From the NCBI GenBank assembly GCA_017501255.1, contig JAFVXE010000052.1:124001-188000 (forward strand): a DNA stretch of 64,000 bases. The letters run 5' to 3'. The translations under genes and the position numbers were made by a program. The notes under the pieces are model-generated. The model had not been told where the DNA came from, did not search any database, and worked only from the letters and a program-made list of their open reading frames with translations. The DNA comes from Clostridia bacterium. Its GTDB lineage: Bacteria; Bacillota; Clostridia; Christensenellales; Aristaeellaceae. Positions 34,243 through 42,663 of this stretch are shown piece after piece (the first letter of the stretch is position 1; each line of letters starts with the position of its first letter).

Positions 34243-35796
34243 ATGTACCCCAGCGAACCCCCACGGCGCAGCCTGGAAGAGGATGCCATCCCCACGGACT
34301 GGTCCTATGTCCAATCCGTAGCGGAAGGGCTGCGCCAGAAGCAGGCACAGAATATCGGAGGCCGGTCAGAACCCCGCATCCGTCACCGGGCTGAACCCAT
34401 TCAGCCCGCAGATGGCCCTGCGGTAAGCCGGTCTGTTTTGCCTACCGCCGGTGAGGACAGCCCCTTTATTCTGCCGGGCAGAACCGGCGACACCGCTTCT
34501 CCCCGGCCTGATTTCGCACCAAAGACAGCTCAGGCTTCCCAGCCTGCCCAACCAGCTGCCGGGCGTACCCGCCGCCGGGCGCAGATTGTTACGCAGGACG
34601 GTTCGCAATTTGAAAAACCTGCTGAGATCCAGATGCCGGAATGGCTCCGGGTGGCGCAGCAGAATACCACCCCGGATAGTGTGCGCCATCCCCCTGCCCC
34701 CCGGGTGCAGATGGCGCCGCCTGTGGAGGACGCACCTGCAAACCGTCCCCGCTACGGGCAACGACCTGAACCAAAACCTGTGCCCATGCGTCAGGCTGAT
34801 GTGTATGCTGCTGCCGGATATCCCCCGGAGCTTCTGGCAGAACAGCAGCGGCTGGACGCTTTGCAGGAGGCGCAGATGCTCCGCAGACGGCGGGGCGCTA
34901 TGGCGGCGGCCCATGAAGAAGCACCGGCCCGGCAAAATCAGGCATCGTCCTATCCTCCGCCCCGCAGCGGTATGCCCCAGCGAAAGACTCTCACTCAGGA
35001 GGAACAGGCTGTGCGGATGCAAGCCGTACAGCAATATGGACAAAGACCGCCGACTGCCACCCAGCGTCCGGCTCCCACCGCCCACCCTGCCTGGCAGAAT
35101 GCCTACGGCCAAGCGGCGCAGGAACAGCCCTATGCCGTGGAAGAAGCCGAAGAGCGTCCCCGCATCCGGATTCCCTGGCTGGGCATTCTCACCTCCGTGA
35201 TGGCGCTGCTATCCGTGTTTTTGTGGCTGAACCGACTGGATACCGGAAAGCAACTGGAAGCAGTCTATCAGGCAAGGGCCGCAGCGGAGCAGCAAGTGGC
35301 GGACGAACATCCCTACCAGTACAGGGAGCTGATCGAGACCCAGGCCGAGCAGAACAACCTGCACCCTGCCTTCGTGGCCTCCATCGTGCTCAACGAAAGC
35401 TCCTTCCGACCCGGTGTGAAAAGCCATGCCGATGCCATGGGCCTGATGCAGATTCGCCCCGATACGGGCGAATACATCAATCGTGCGCTGGATATTCCGG
35501 GCTACAACCACGATATGCTCTACGACCCGGAAACCAACATCCGTTTTGGCTGCTACTATCTGGGCGAGCTGAGCGAGCGCTTCGGCGGCGACCCGGTGCT
35601 GGTGGCTGCCGCCTACAACGCCGGTCCCACCAATGTGCAGAATTGGCTCAACAATTCCACCTATTCCTCCGACCGGCGTACCCTTCCCATCGAAAACATC
35701 CCTTTTGGCGATACGCAGACCTACGCCCGCCGCGTTTTGCGGGACTATGCTGCCTACAAACGCCTGTATTATGAAATCCCGGAGGTTCAGCAATGA
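34243..35796 (+). CDS. Membrane-anchored lytic transglycosylase with disordered N terminus
   Basis: The first 300 residues are low-complexity (Pro, Gln, Arg, Ala) and probably cytoplasmic, a membrane helix follows (WLGILTSVMALLSVFLWL, about 306-327), and the C-terminal 170 residues are an SLT domain: YRELIETQAEQNNLHPAFVASIVLNESSF with the catalytic Glu about 385, then AMGLMQIRPDTGEYI, FGCYYLGELSERFGG and AAYNAGPTNVQNWL. It cleaves the glycan strand outside the membrane to 1,6-anhydro-MurNAc ends. The architecture resembles the beta-propeller protein at 19.9 kb. GGAG precedes the ATG; the stop overlaps the next start by 4 nt (ATGA). Confidence 0.9.
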   Translation: MYPSEPPRRSLEEDAIPTDWSYVQSVAEGLRQKQAQNIGGRSEPRIRHRAEPIQPADGPAVSRSVLPTAGEDSPFILPGRTGDTASPRPDFAPKTAQASQPAQPAAGRTRRRAQIVTQDGSQFEKPAEIQMPEWLRVAQQNTTPDSVRHPPAPRVQMAPPVEDAPANRPRYGQRPEPKPVPMRQADVYAAAGYPPELLAEQQRLDALQEAQMLRRRRGAMAAAHEEAPARQNQASSYPPPRSGMPQRKTLTQEEQAVRMQAVQQYGQRPPTATQRPAPTAHPAWQNAYGQAAQEQPYAVEEAEERPRIRIPWLGILTSVMALLSVFLWLNRLDTGKQLEAVYQARAAAEQQVADEHPYQYRELIETQAEQNNLHPAFVASIVLNESSFRPGVKSHADAMGLMQIRPDTGEYINRALDIPGYNHDMLYDPETNIRFGCYYLGELSERFGGDPVLVAAAYNAGPTNVQNWLNNSTYSSDRRTLPIENIPFGDTQTYARRVLRDYAAYKRLYYEIPEVQQ

Positions 35797-37331
35797 AACG
35801 GTTCCTCTGCCTGCTGATGGTGATTCTTCTGCTGCCCGTGTGGGCCTTTGCCGAAAACGTACAGGATTCGCTGATCATCGGCCTGGTCAGCTACCGCACC
35901 TATGAGATCAAGCCTTTGGTTCCTCAGGAGCGGGATATCATGTCCCTGTATGCGCTGGTGTACGAAAGCCTTGTGACCATCGATGACAATGGCATTCCCC
36001 AGCCCCTTCTGGCTGAAACCTGGACCGAGACCGGCGGCGGCAACACCTGGACCTTCACCCTCAGAGAAAATGTCACCTTCTCCGACGGTACCCCCCTGAC
36101 CGCTGCCGATGTGGCTGCCTCCGGCAACTACATTTTGAATCTGGCCAATGCCGAAGTGGCAGACAAGGGCTTTTATCAAAACATCCGCTACATGGTTTCT
36201 TCCTTTGAAGCGCCCGATGATCGCACCGTGGTGGTGAAAGCCAAGCGGGACTACTACGGCGTTCTTTACAGCATGACCTTCCCCGTGGTGCACGCCTCTC
36301 AGGTGGAAACCGCCAGCCCGCTGGGTACCGGCCCCTATGTAATCTCCTCCTTTTCCCCGGGCAGCTATCTGTGGCTGGCTGCCAATGAAAACTGGTGGCA
36401 GATGCAGCCCCAGGTGCGGGAGATCATGGCCACCCTGTTTCCCAACAACAAAGAGCTGATCACCGCCTACGAATACGGTCAGGTGGATACCGCCATCACC
36501 CGTTCCGTAGCCGCCGCCCAGTACAAAAGCGGCATCAGTTCCCTGTCCATTGCCTATTCCACCCGTCAGCTGGAAGTGCTGCTGCTGAACAACGGTGCGC
36601 TGGAATTTGAGGATGTGAAGGTGCGGCAGGCTGTGCGCTACGCCATCAATAAAAACCTGATTGCCCAGAACGTATACATGGGTATGACCATCAACACCAA
36701 CACCCCCGTGCCTTCCGACAGCTGGCTGTATTACGATCAGGAATCAAGCTTCACCTACAATCCGCAAAAGGCCATGCAGCTGCTGGAAGAAGCCGGCTGG
36801 ACGGACACCGACGGCGATAATGTGCTGGATAAAGTGGTGGATGGCAAAAAGCGCAACCTGCGCCTGCGCCTGTATGTGTACGAAGACCCGGAAAATGATG
36901 TGCGCTTTGAAACCGCCAACATGATCGTGGATATGCTGGCGGAGGTGAAGATCAAAGTCGTGGTTACCACCATGTCCTACACGGAGGAAGAGGAAGCGCT
37001 GAAAGCGGGTTCCTACGATATGGCGCTGTGCGCCTTCCAGATGGATGTGGTGCCCGATTACGGCTTCTTCCTGCGCAAGGGTAACAACCAGAACTACAGC
37101 CGCTATGTTTCTTCGGAAATGACCAGCCTGATCGACACCCTGCGTACTCAGGAGGATCAGACCGACTTTGCCTACACCACCCAGACCATCCAGCAGCTGT
37201 TTGCCAATGATACCCCGTTTATCTGCCTGTTCTACCGTTCCGGCGCCATCCTGACCCGAAAGATGTTCAGCACTGTGCGTTCCATCCGGGAATTTGAACT
37301 TCTGCGGGGCATCGAGGTATTCGGACGATGA
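35793..37331 (+). CDS. Orphan peptide/nickel-type ABC substrate-binding protein (SBP_bac_5)
   Basis: The 512-residue secreted protein has a signal peptide (MKRFLCLLMVILLLPVWAFA) without a lipobox and the family-5 features: LAETWTETGGGNTWTFTLRENVTFSDGTPLTAADV and VRQAVRYAINKNLIAQNVYMG, with a YNPQKAMQLLEEAGW segment. Family members bind peptides, dipeptides, sugars or metal complexes. No permease or ATPase genes are near; it overlaps the transglycosylase gene and precedes a CHAP amidase gene, so uptake of released muropeptides or cell-wall sensing is a reasonable inference only. Confidence 0.9.
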   Translation: MKRFLCLLMVILLLPVWAFAENVQDSLIIGLVSYRTYEIKPLVPQERDIMSLYALVYESLVTIDDNGIPQPLLAETWTETGGGNTWTFTLRENVTFSDGTPLTAADVAASGNYILNLANAEVADKGFYQNIRYMVSSFEAPDDRTVVVKAKRDYYGVLYSMTFPVVHASQVETASPLGTGPYVISSFSPGSYLWLAANENWWQMQPQVREIMATLFPNNKELITAYEYGQVDTAITRSVAAAQYKSGISSLSIAYSTRQLEVLLLNNGALEFEDVKVRQAVRYAINKNLIAQNVYMGMTINTNTPVPSDSWLYYDQESSFTYNPQKAMQLLEEAGWTDTDGDNVLDKVVDGKKRNLRLRLYVYEDPENDVRFETANMIVDMLAEVKIKVVVTTMSYTEEEEALKAGSYDMALCAFQMDVVPDYGFFLRKGNNQNYSRYVSSEMTSLIDTLRTQEDQTDFAYTTQTIQQLFANDTPFICLFYRSGAILTRKMFSTVRSIREFELLRGIEVFGR

Positions 37332-37359
37332 TCAAATTCACCAAGGAGGAAGGGCGTCC

Positions 37360-38355
37360 ATGAAAAAGCTGATAGGCCTGTGGCTGTTTCTTTGGCTGCT
37401 GTGCGGCTGCCTGACCGCCCTTGGGGAATCGCCTGTCACCATCCCGGATCTGCTCACCGTGGAGGAAGCGCTGGCACAGCAGGAAACCGGCCATGAGGAA
37501 TCCGCCCAGCCGCCCTTGGAGGAGGGCTGGGAAATTCTGCCCCAGCCGGAACCGCCCGCCTTTGTGCCGCTGCTTCTGGAAGTGGCCCGGGCGGAGTTGG
37601 GCTATGTGGAAGGCAGCAACAACTACAGCAAATACGGCGAATGGTCCGGCGACCCCAATGCCGCCTGGTGCGCAGAATATGTGTGCTGGTGCGTCAACCA
37701 GACCGACCTGCGCCACGGGCTTTCCCTGCTCAATCAGGTGTACCCCAACTACAGCGGCCAGAATACCGGCAAAGAATGGTTTATCGCCCGGGGGCGTTTC
37801 CTGTTCCGCAAAGGGGTCTGCCCGGACTGGGGCCCTCAGTGGTTCCACGGTGCAGACCGCAACATGATGAAAAATGAGTACCAGCCCCGCAGCGGCGATC
37901 TAATCTTTTTCAGCTATAACGAAGCCGGGGATACCGAGCACGTAGCGCTGGTGGAATTCTGCGCCCGCCACGAGGATGGGCAAGTCTATGTGCACGTATT
38001 GGAGGGCAACAACCCCGACCGGGTACAGCGCAAGTATTATGCCCTGGATGACAGTCAGGTGCTGGGCTATGGCCTGTGCGAAGATCTGATCGGCACCACC
38101 ATGCGCTTTGGCAATACCGGCGACAAGGTGATCGCTCTGCAGCGGGATCTGTGCGAGCTTGGCTATCTGGAAGAAAAACACCTGACCGGCACCTATGGCA
38201 GCAATACCCGTGCTGCCGTGGCCAATTTCCAGTACGATGCCATGTACGAGGAACGCCCCAACGGCATCGCCAATCTTTACACCCAGCGTGCCATTGCTGA
38301 AATGCTGGAAAAAAAGCGCTATAACAGCCCGGAAAGCTGGCTGGTGACGGACTGA
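37360..38355 (+). CDS. Secreted CHAP-domain amidase/endopeptidase with peptidoglycan-binding domain
   Basis: The 331-residue protein has an N-terminal signal (MKKLIGLWLFLWLLCGCLTALG; LCGC could serve as a lipobox). Its core is CHAP-like: ARAELGYVEGSNNYSKYGEWSGD and PNAAWCAEYVCWC (catalytic Cys) and, 130 residues on, GDTEHVALVEF (catalytic His). The C-terminal part (about 245-331) is a PG_binding_1 domain: NTGDKVIALQRDLCELGYLEEKHLTGTYGSNTRAAVANFQ. It cuts peptide bonds in peptidoglycan. AAGGAGG precedes ATG 37360. It is the third envelope gene after coaE, 28 bp after the binding-protein gene. Confidence 0.88.
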   Translation: MKKLIGLWLFLWLLCGCLTALGESPVTIPDLLTVEEALAQQETGHEESAQPPLEEGWEILPQPEPPAFVPLLLEVARAELGYVEGSNNYSKYGEWSGDPNAAWCAEYVCWCVNQTDLRHGLSLLNQVYPNYSGQNTGKEWFIARGRFLFRKGVCPDWGPQWFHGADRNMMKNEYQPRSGDLIFFSYNEAGDTEHVALVEFCARHEDGQVYVHVLEGNNPDRVQRKYYALDDSQVLGYGLCEDLIGTTMRFGNTGDKVIALQRDLCELGYLEEKHLTGTYGSNTRAAVANFQYDAMYEERPNGIANLYTQRAIAEMLEKKRYNSPESWLVTD

Positions 38356-38390
38356 AACGCCTGTTAACTTCTTCCCCTTGGGTGGCCGGA

Positions 38391-38420
38391 CTGTACGAAC
38401 CAGGCAAAATGGTGTACAAT
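38391..38420 (+). promoter_or_regulatory. Possible promoter of the caspase operon
   Basis: TACAAT (38415-38420) is a good -10; the -35 (CTGTAC at 38391-38396, 18-bp spacer) is poor. It lies 47 bp before the start. Confidence 0.4.
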
Positions 38421-38466
38421 ATGGGTTATCCGACCGTCTAATGAAGGGAAGGGAGTGTGAAGGCTG

Positions 38467-39981
38467 ATGCGCAAAATCGCCACTGGGCTTGGCTGCCTGC
38501 TGCTGGTGCTTTGCTGCATCCTGCCCTGCGCTCATACGGAAGAGCCGCTTCCCCGTCTGGAAAGGGCGCTGTTGGTGGGTGTGGACACGTTTGTCACCCG
38601 TCCCAGCGCCTACCCCAGCTCCACCAACAATGTGTACGCCATGCAGGAAATGTTTCAGGCAGCTGCCCAGCCGTTGGAAAGCATCCTCCTGCCCCCGGAG
38701 GCGGTCACCTCCGCCCAGCAGCTGACCGAATTGATCCAGACCGCCTTTGCCGATGCCAGAGAAGGAGATGTTTCCTACCTGTACCTGAGCACCCACGGCC
38801 TGTACGACCCGAAGAACGGCGTAGAACCCCAGTTGTTGCTCAGCGATGGCATTACGGAAGGTTCCATTACGCCGGCACAGCTGGAAGCCGCCTTCGATGG
38901 CATTCCCGGCACCAAGGTGATCATTCTGGATGCCTGCAATTCCGGTGCTTTTATCGGCAAGGGCCTTTCCCAGCAGCCGGAGGAACTCAATTTTCTCGGT
39001 GAGGATTTCAAGGTGCTCACCTCCAGCGGTGCGCTGGAAGAAAGCTGGTACTGGAACAGCGGCGATGCCAGTGTGCAGCAGGGTGCGTTCTACTTCACCC
39101 AGGCGCTGACCCAGGCCATGAGCCCGCTGTTCGACTATCCCGCCGACCAGAACCGGGATGGCAGTGTTACGCTGGAAGAATTATACCAGTATCTGCTCAA
39201 AGGTCATGCCGCTTCCACCCCTCAGGTCTATCCCCAGAAGGATGATTTCGTCATCTTCCGCTACGATGCCGCTCAATCGGGCTACCGTACCCACCAGCGG
39301 ACACCTATCATGGATGTGACCTTCTCCGGCAATACCCTGAGCCGCTCCAACCGTGAGATCAACATTGAGTTTATCGCTACACGGCCTGTGCAGGTGGGCT
39401 ACCAGATCGTTTACCAGCAGGAGGGTAAATGGCAGTTTGATCAGGCGCAGATCATTTACGATGAAGCAGAACGTTTCACCGCCTTCGGTGATCAGGCCGG
39501 TGCCGTCTCCCCGGGGCGCAAGGTGCGCACCCTGACCATTGGCGACCTTCCCAGTGATGCCTATGGCTATGTGCTGGTACAGCTGTTCTCCATTGAGAAT
39601 GGCAAGCTGACGGTGCACGCCGGCCGGGTATTGTGCGTGCTGCCGGAAGGCAATGCTCCAGCCATCAGCGTAACGGCACCCAGCGTGTTTTCTCCTGCCG
39701 GTGGCAGAGAGGTGAGCATCTTTGTGGGGCACGATGTTCCCTGTTCCCTCAGCGTCAGCATTGTGGATGAAAGCGGCAAAACAGTATACCGGCTGTGCCA
39801 CAAGCAGACCACCCGCCCCATGCAGCTAAATCCGCCTGGCAGTGTATTCTACTGGGATGGGCGGCTCAAATCCGGCGAAATCCTATCCGAGGGTATCTAT
39901 CAGGTTCGTGTTCAAGCCTATACAGAAGCCGATTCTGTCACTGTCTACAGCGAACCCTTCACCATAAACCAAGGAGGCTGA
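38467..39981 (+). CDS. Secreted caspase-family (C14) protease with EF-hand and FlgD-like Ig domain
   Basis: The 504-residue protein has a signal peptide (MRKIATGLGCLLLVLCCILPCAH), a caspase-hemoglobinase domain (30-290) with the dyad His110 in YLYLSTHG and Cys157 in ILDACNSG, an EF-hand-like calcium loop DQNRDGSVTLEE (227-238), a beta-rich middle region, and a C-terminal FlgD-like Ig domain (about 405-504: SVFSPAGGREVSIFVG, GSVFYWDGRLKSGEILSEGIY). Metacaspase-type enzymes cut after Arg/Lys, often calcium-activated; that applies here only by family. It is the first gene of a unit with two glycosyltransferase genes; the next start is 4 bp beyond its stop and that gene's AAGGAGG lies in its last codons. 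The substrate is unknown. Confidence 0.9.
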   Translation: MRKIATGLGCLLLVLCCILPCAHTEEPLPRLERALLVGVDTFVTRPSAYPSSTNNVYAMQEMFQAAAQPLESILLPPEAVTSAQQLTELIQTAFADAREGDVSYLYLSTHGLYDPKNGVEPQLLLSDGITEGSITPAQLEAAFDGIPGTKVIILDACNSGAFIGKGLSQQPEELNFLGEDFKVLTSSGALEESWYWNSGDASVQQGAFYFTQALTQAMSPLFDYPADQNRDGSVTLEELYQYLLKGHAASTPQVYPQKDDFVIFRYDAAQSGYRTHQRTPIMDVTFSGNTLSRSNREINIEFIATRPVQVGYQIVYQQEGKWQFDQAQIIYDEAERFTAFGDQAGAVSPGRKVRTLTIGDLPSDAYGYVLVQLFSIENGKLTVHAGRVLCVLPEGNAPAISVTAPSVFSPAGGREVSIFVGHDVPCSLSVSIVDESGKTVYRLCHKQTTRPMQLNPPGSVFYWDGRLKSGEILSEGIYQVRVQAYTEADSVTVYSEPFTINQGG

Positions 39982-39985
39982 ACCC

Positions 39986-40960
39986 ATGGCAAACCGTTTG
40001 ATGGTGGTCATTCCCTGCTATAACGAAGAAGAGGTGCTCCCCGAAACTTCCAAAAGGCTCATTGCCAAAATGCACAGTCTGATGGAAAAGGGGCTCATTA
40101 CCGAGGACAGCAAGGTGTTGCTGGTCAACGATGGCAGCAAGGACCGCACCTGGGAGATGATCACTGAGCTGCACAAGGAAAATCCCTTGTTCGAAGGCGT
40201 GAAGCTGAGCCGCAACCGCGGCCATCAGAACGCTCTGCTGGCCGGTTTGATGACCGCCCGCAACCGTTGCGATATCTCCATCTCCATGGATGCCGATCTG
40301 CAGGATGACATGGACGCCATGGATCGCTTCATTGAGAAATACAACGAAGGCTGCGAGATCGTCTACGGCGTGCGCAACAAGCGGGAAACCGATACCTGGT
40401 TCAAGCGGGAAACGGCGCTGTTCTTCTACCGGCTGATGAAAGGTCTGGGCGTGGATATCACCTACAACCACGCCGATTACCGCCTGATGTCCAACCGGGC
40501 CCTGAATGCGCTGGCAGAGTTCAGGGAAGTCAATCTGTTCCTGCGGGGTCTGGCGCCTCTGGTGGGTTTCCAGAGCGCTGTGGTGTATTACGACCGCAGC
40601 GAACGCTTTGCCGGTGAAAGCAAATATCCCCTGAAAAAAATGCTGGCCTTTGCCATTGACGGCATCACCAGCTTCTCCGTCAAACCCCTCCGTCTCATCA
40701 CCAGCGTAGGCTTTGTCATCTTTGTGGTTTCCCTGTTCATGCTGCTCTATGCCCTCATTGCCTGGATCACCGGCAATACCGTGGCCGGCTGGACCAGTAT
40801 GCTGGGCTCCATCTGGCTCATCGGCGGCATTCAGTTGCTGTCTCTGGGTGTGATCGGCGAATATGTGGGCAAGATCTATAATGAAACCAAGCATCGTCCC
40901 CGTTTTATCATCGACCGTTACCTGAACCGTCAGGGCGATGACCCTGTGATTGATGACTGA
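39986..40960 (+). CDS. Polyprenol-phosphate glycosyltransferase (GT2, GtrB/DPMS type)
   Basis: The 324-residue protein has a GT2 domain (MVVIPCYNEEEVLPETSKRL, LLVNDGSKDRTWEMI, SISMDADLQDD with the DXD-like metal site, NHADYRLMSNRAL) and two C-terminal membrane helices (residues about 230-300) followed by GVIGEYVGKIYNETKHRPRFIIDR. This is the GtrB/YkoT/DPM1-like arrangement that makes polyprenyl-phosphate-sugar on the inner face of the membrane. It lies between the caspase gene and a GtrII-like membrane transferase gene, giving a synthesis and transfer pair. Confidence 0.92.
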   Translation: MANRLMVVIPCYNEEEVLPETSKRLIAKMHSLMEKGLITEDSKVLLVNDGSKDRTWEMITELHKENPLFEGVKLSRNRGHQNALLAGLMTARNRCDISISMDADLQDDMDAMDRFIEKYNEGCEIVYGVRNKRETDTWFKRETALFFYRLMKGLGVDITYNHADYRLMSNRALNALAEFREVNLFLRGLAPLVGFQSAVVYYDRSERFAGESKYPLKKMLAFAIDGITSFSVKPLRLITSVGFVIFVVSLFMLLYALIAWITGNTVAGWTSMLGSIWLIGGIQLLSLGVIGEYVGKIYNETKHRPRFIIDRYLNRQGDDPVIDD

Positions 40961-40974
40961 TTGGGAGGCTGCAA

Positions 40975-42597
40975 ATGCAAATGACGCAAGGCATGGATCT
41001 GGAACAATTGCGTAACTTTGCCCGCAGGCACGCCCGTTTTTTATGGTGTCTGGCCGCTTCGCTGCTGACGGGTTTGTGCGCTCATGCGTATTTTTACACG
41101 GGTCTTGGTTTTTCGCAGGATTCCCTCATGCTGTATACCAATGATGTGGATTGGCAGATCAGTCTGGGCCGGTTCATGATCCCGGTGTATTACTATCTGC
41201 GGGGCCGGTTTACCGTGCCGTGGCTGTTGGGGCTGTACTGCATTCTCTACGCAGCCATCAGCGCCAGCCTGATCGCTTCCATGATGAACATCCGCAAGGC
41301 AGGACACCTGCTGCTTTTGTGCGGTATCATCATGACCAATGCAGCCGTAACCGCCCAAACCGCTACCTATGTGCACGTAATCGATATTTATATGCTGGCC
41401 TTTCTGATGGCCACGCTGTCAGTTTGGTTCCTGTGGCGGTTCCGTTTCGGCTTCCTGGTGGGGATTCCGCTGCTGATGGTCGGCGTCGGTCTCTACCCTG
41501 CGTATTTCGCCGCAGCAGCCGCCCTGTGCGTGCTGCTGGTAATCCAGCAGCTGCTGGACAATGCGATCACTCCCAAGCAGCTCTGGCTGACCATCGCCAA
41601 AGCCCTGCTGATGCTGCTGTGTGCCCTGCTGCTCTATGCAGCTGGTGTCAGAGTGGCCTTATGGCTCAGCGGCACACCGCTGTCTCAGGGCTATAACGGC
41701 ATTTCCGGTGTTGGCGATTTTACAGGCTACAGCGTCATGGAGCTGCTGGAAGACCTGTACCGCTATGTGGTTCGCTTCCTGAAAAACCCCACCGCCAATG
41801 CGCCCATGCTTATCCGATGGTGCAATCTGCTGATGGGCGTGGCTGCCATGGTGCAGCTGGTACGCTTGGTGGTTCTGCGCCGACCGGTCTGGTGGCGGCT
41901 TCTGCTGGTGGGCGTTGCGCTGGTGCTTCTGCCGCTGGCTGCCAATATCACCTATTTCCTCTCCAAGGGGATGTTCCACGGCGTGATGACCATGCCGCTG
42001 TATCTTTTGTATCTGTTCATTCTGCTGACGCATATCTGGGCACAGGATGCCGCTCTGGCTGCAAAGGACAGCGCAGCAGACAATACCGTCCCAAAAAAAT
42101 GCTGGCTGCGCCGTCTGGCGATTGCTGTCATTCCCTTGCTGTTGTGCATCTGGATGGTGGATAATGTACAGTTCGCCAATGCTTCCTACCTGAAAAAACG
42201 GCTGGAGGCACAGAGTACCCTTTCTGTGATGACCCGTGTGATAGACCGCATTGAAAACACAGAGGGCTACCGGCCGAGAGAAACCGCTGTAGTCTTCATC
42301 GGTGACCTGAACCTGAACTCAGCCCTCAATCCCAGCCGCATTGATTACCACAGCCTGAAGCAGACCGGCGACCGGGTGCCAGGCTATGAGTATGAATATG
42401 CTATTTCCTACCCCTGGTCCTACCGGTACTATATGAATTACCTGCTGGGGTATCCCATCCGTCTGGGCCATGAAGGGCTCATTGAGCAATACACCGCCAA
42501 TGAGACAGTTCAAGCGATGCCCGCATTCCCGGATGTGGGCTGCATCCAGTGGATCGGCGAAGATCTGATCGTCAAACTGTCCAACAAAAGCTATTAA
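40975..42597 (+). CDS. GtrII-like membrane glycosyltransferase
   Basis: The 540-residue protein has about ten to eleven membrane helices and an N-terminal extracytoplasmic loop with SQDSLMLYTNDVDWQISLGRFMIPVYYYLRG, whose acidic residues and GRF resemble the glucosyl transferase GtrII family (PF14264), a GT-C-like group that moves glucose from polyprenyl phosphate to surface polymers. The last 130 residues form an external domain (YRPRETAVVFIGDLNLNSAL to VGCIQWIGEDLIVKL). It starts 14 bp after the GtrB-type gene. The acceptor (teichoic acid, polysaccharide or protein) is unknown. Confidence 0.78.
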   Translation: MQMTQGMDLEQLRNFARRHARFLWCLAASLLTGLCAHAYFYTGLGFSQDSLMLYTNDVDWQISLGRFMIPVYYYLRGRFTVPWLLGLYCILYAAISASLIASMMNIRKAGHLLLLCGIIMTNAAVTAQTATYVHVIDIYMLAFLMATLSVWFLWRFRFGFLVGIPLLMVGVGLYPAYFAAAAALCVLLVIQQLLDNAITPKQLWLTIAKALLMLLCALLLYAAGVRVALWLSGTPLSQGYNGISGVGDFTGYSVMELLEDLYRYVVRFLKNPTANAPMLIRWCNLLMGVAAMVQLVRLVVLRRPVWWRLLLVGVALVLLPLAANITYFLSKGMFHGVMTMPLYLLYLFILLTHIWAQDAALAAKDSAADNTVPKKCWLRRLAIAVIPLLLCIWMVDNVQFANASYLKKRLEAQSTLSVMTRVIDRIENTEGYRPRETAVVFIGDLNLNSALNPSRIDYHSLKQTGDRVPGYEYEYAISYPWSYRYYMNYLLGYPIRLGHEGLIEQYTANETVQAMPAFPDVGCIQWIGEDLIVKLSNKSY

Positions 42598-42605
42598 GAA
42601 ACATG

Positions 42606-42663
42606 AATCCCGCATGGCTGCATATCCTTCCCATGGGAAGGTGAGCACCATGCGGGATTTTTT
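42606..42663 (+). terminator. Terminator-like hairpin containing the holin ribosome binding site and start codon
   Basis: AATCCCGCATGG (42606-42617) pairs perfectly over 12 bp with CCATGCGGGATT (42648-42659), followed by TTTT. Inside the loop a perfect palindrome, CCTTCCCATGGGAAGG (42626-42641), holds the ribosome binding site GGGAAGG. The ATG of the next gene (42650-42652) is in the right arm. Confidence 0.85.
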
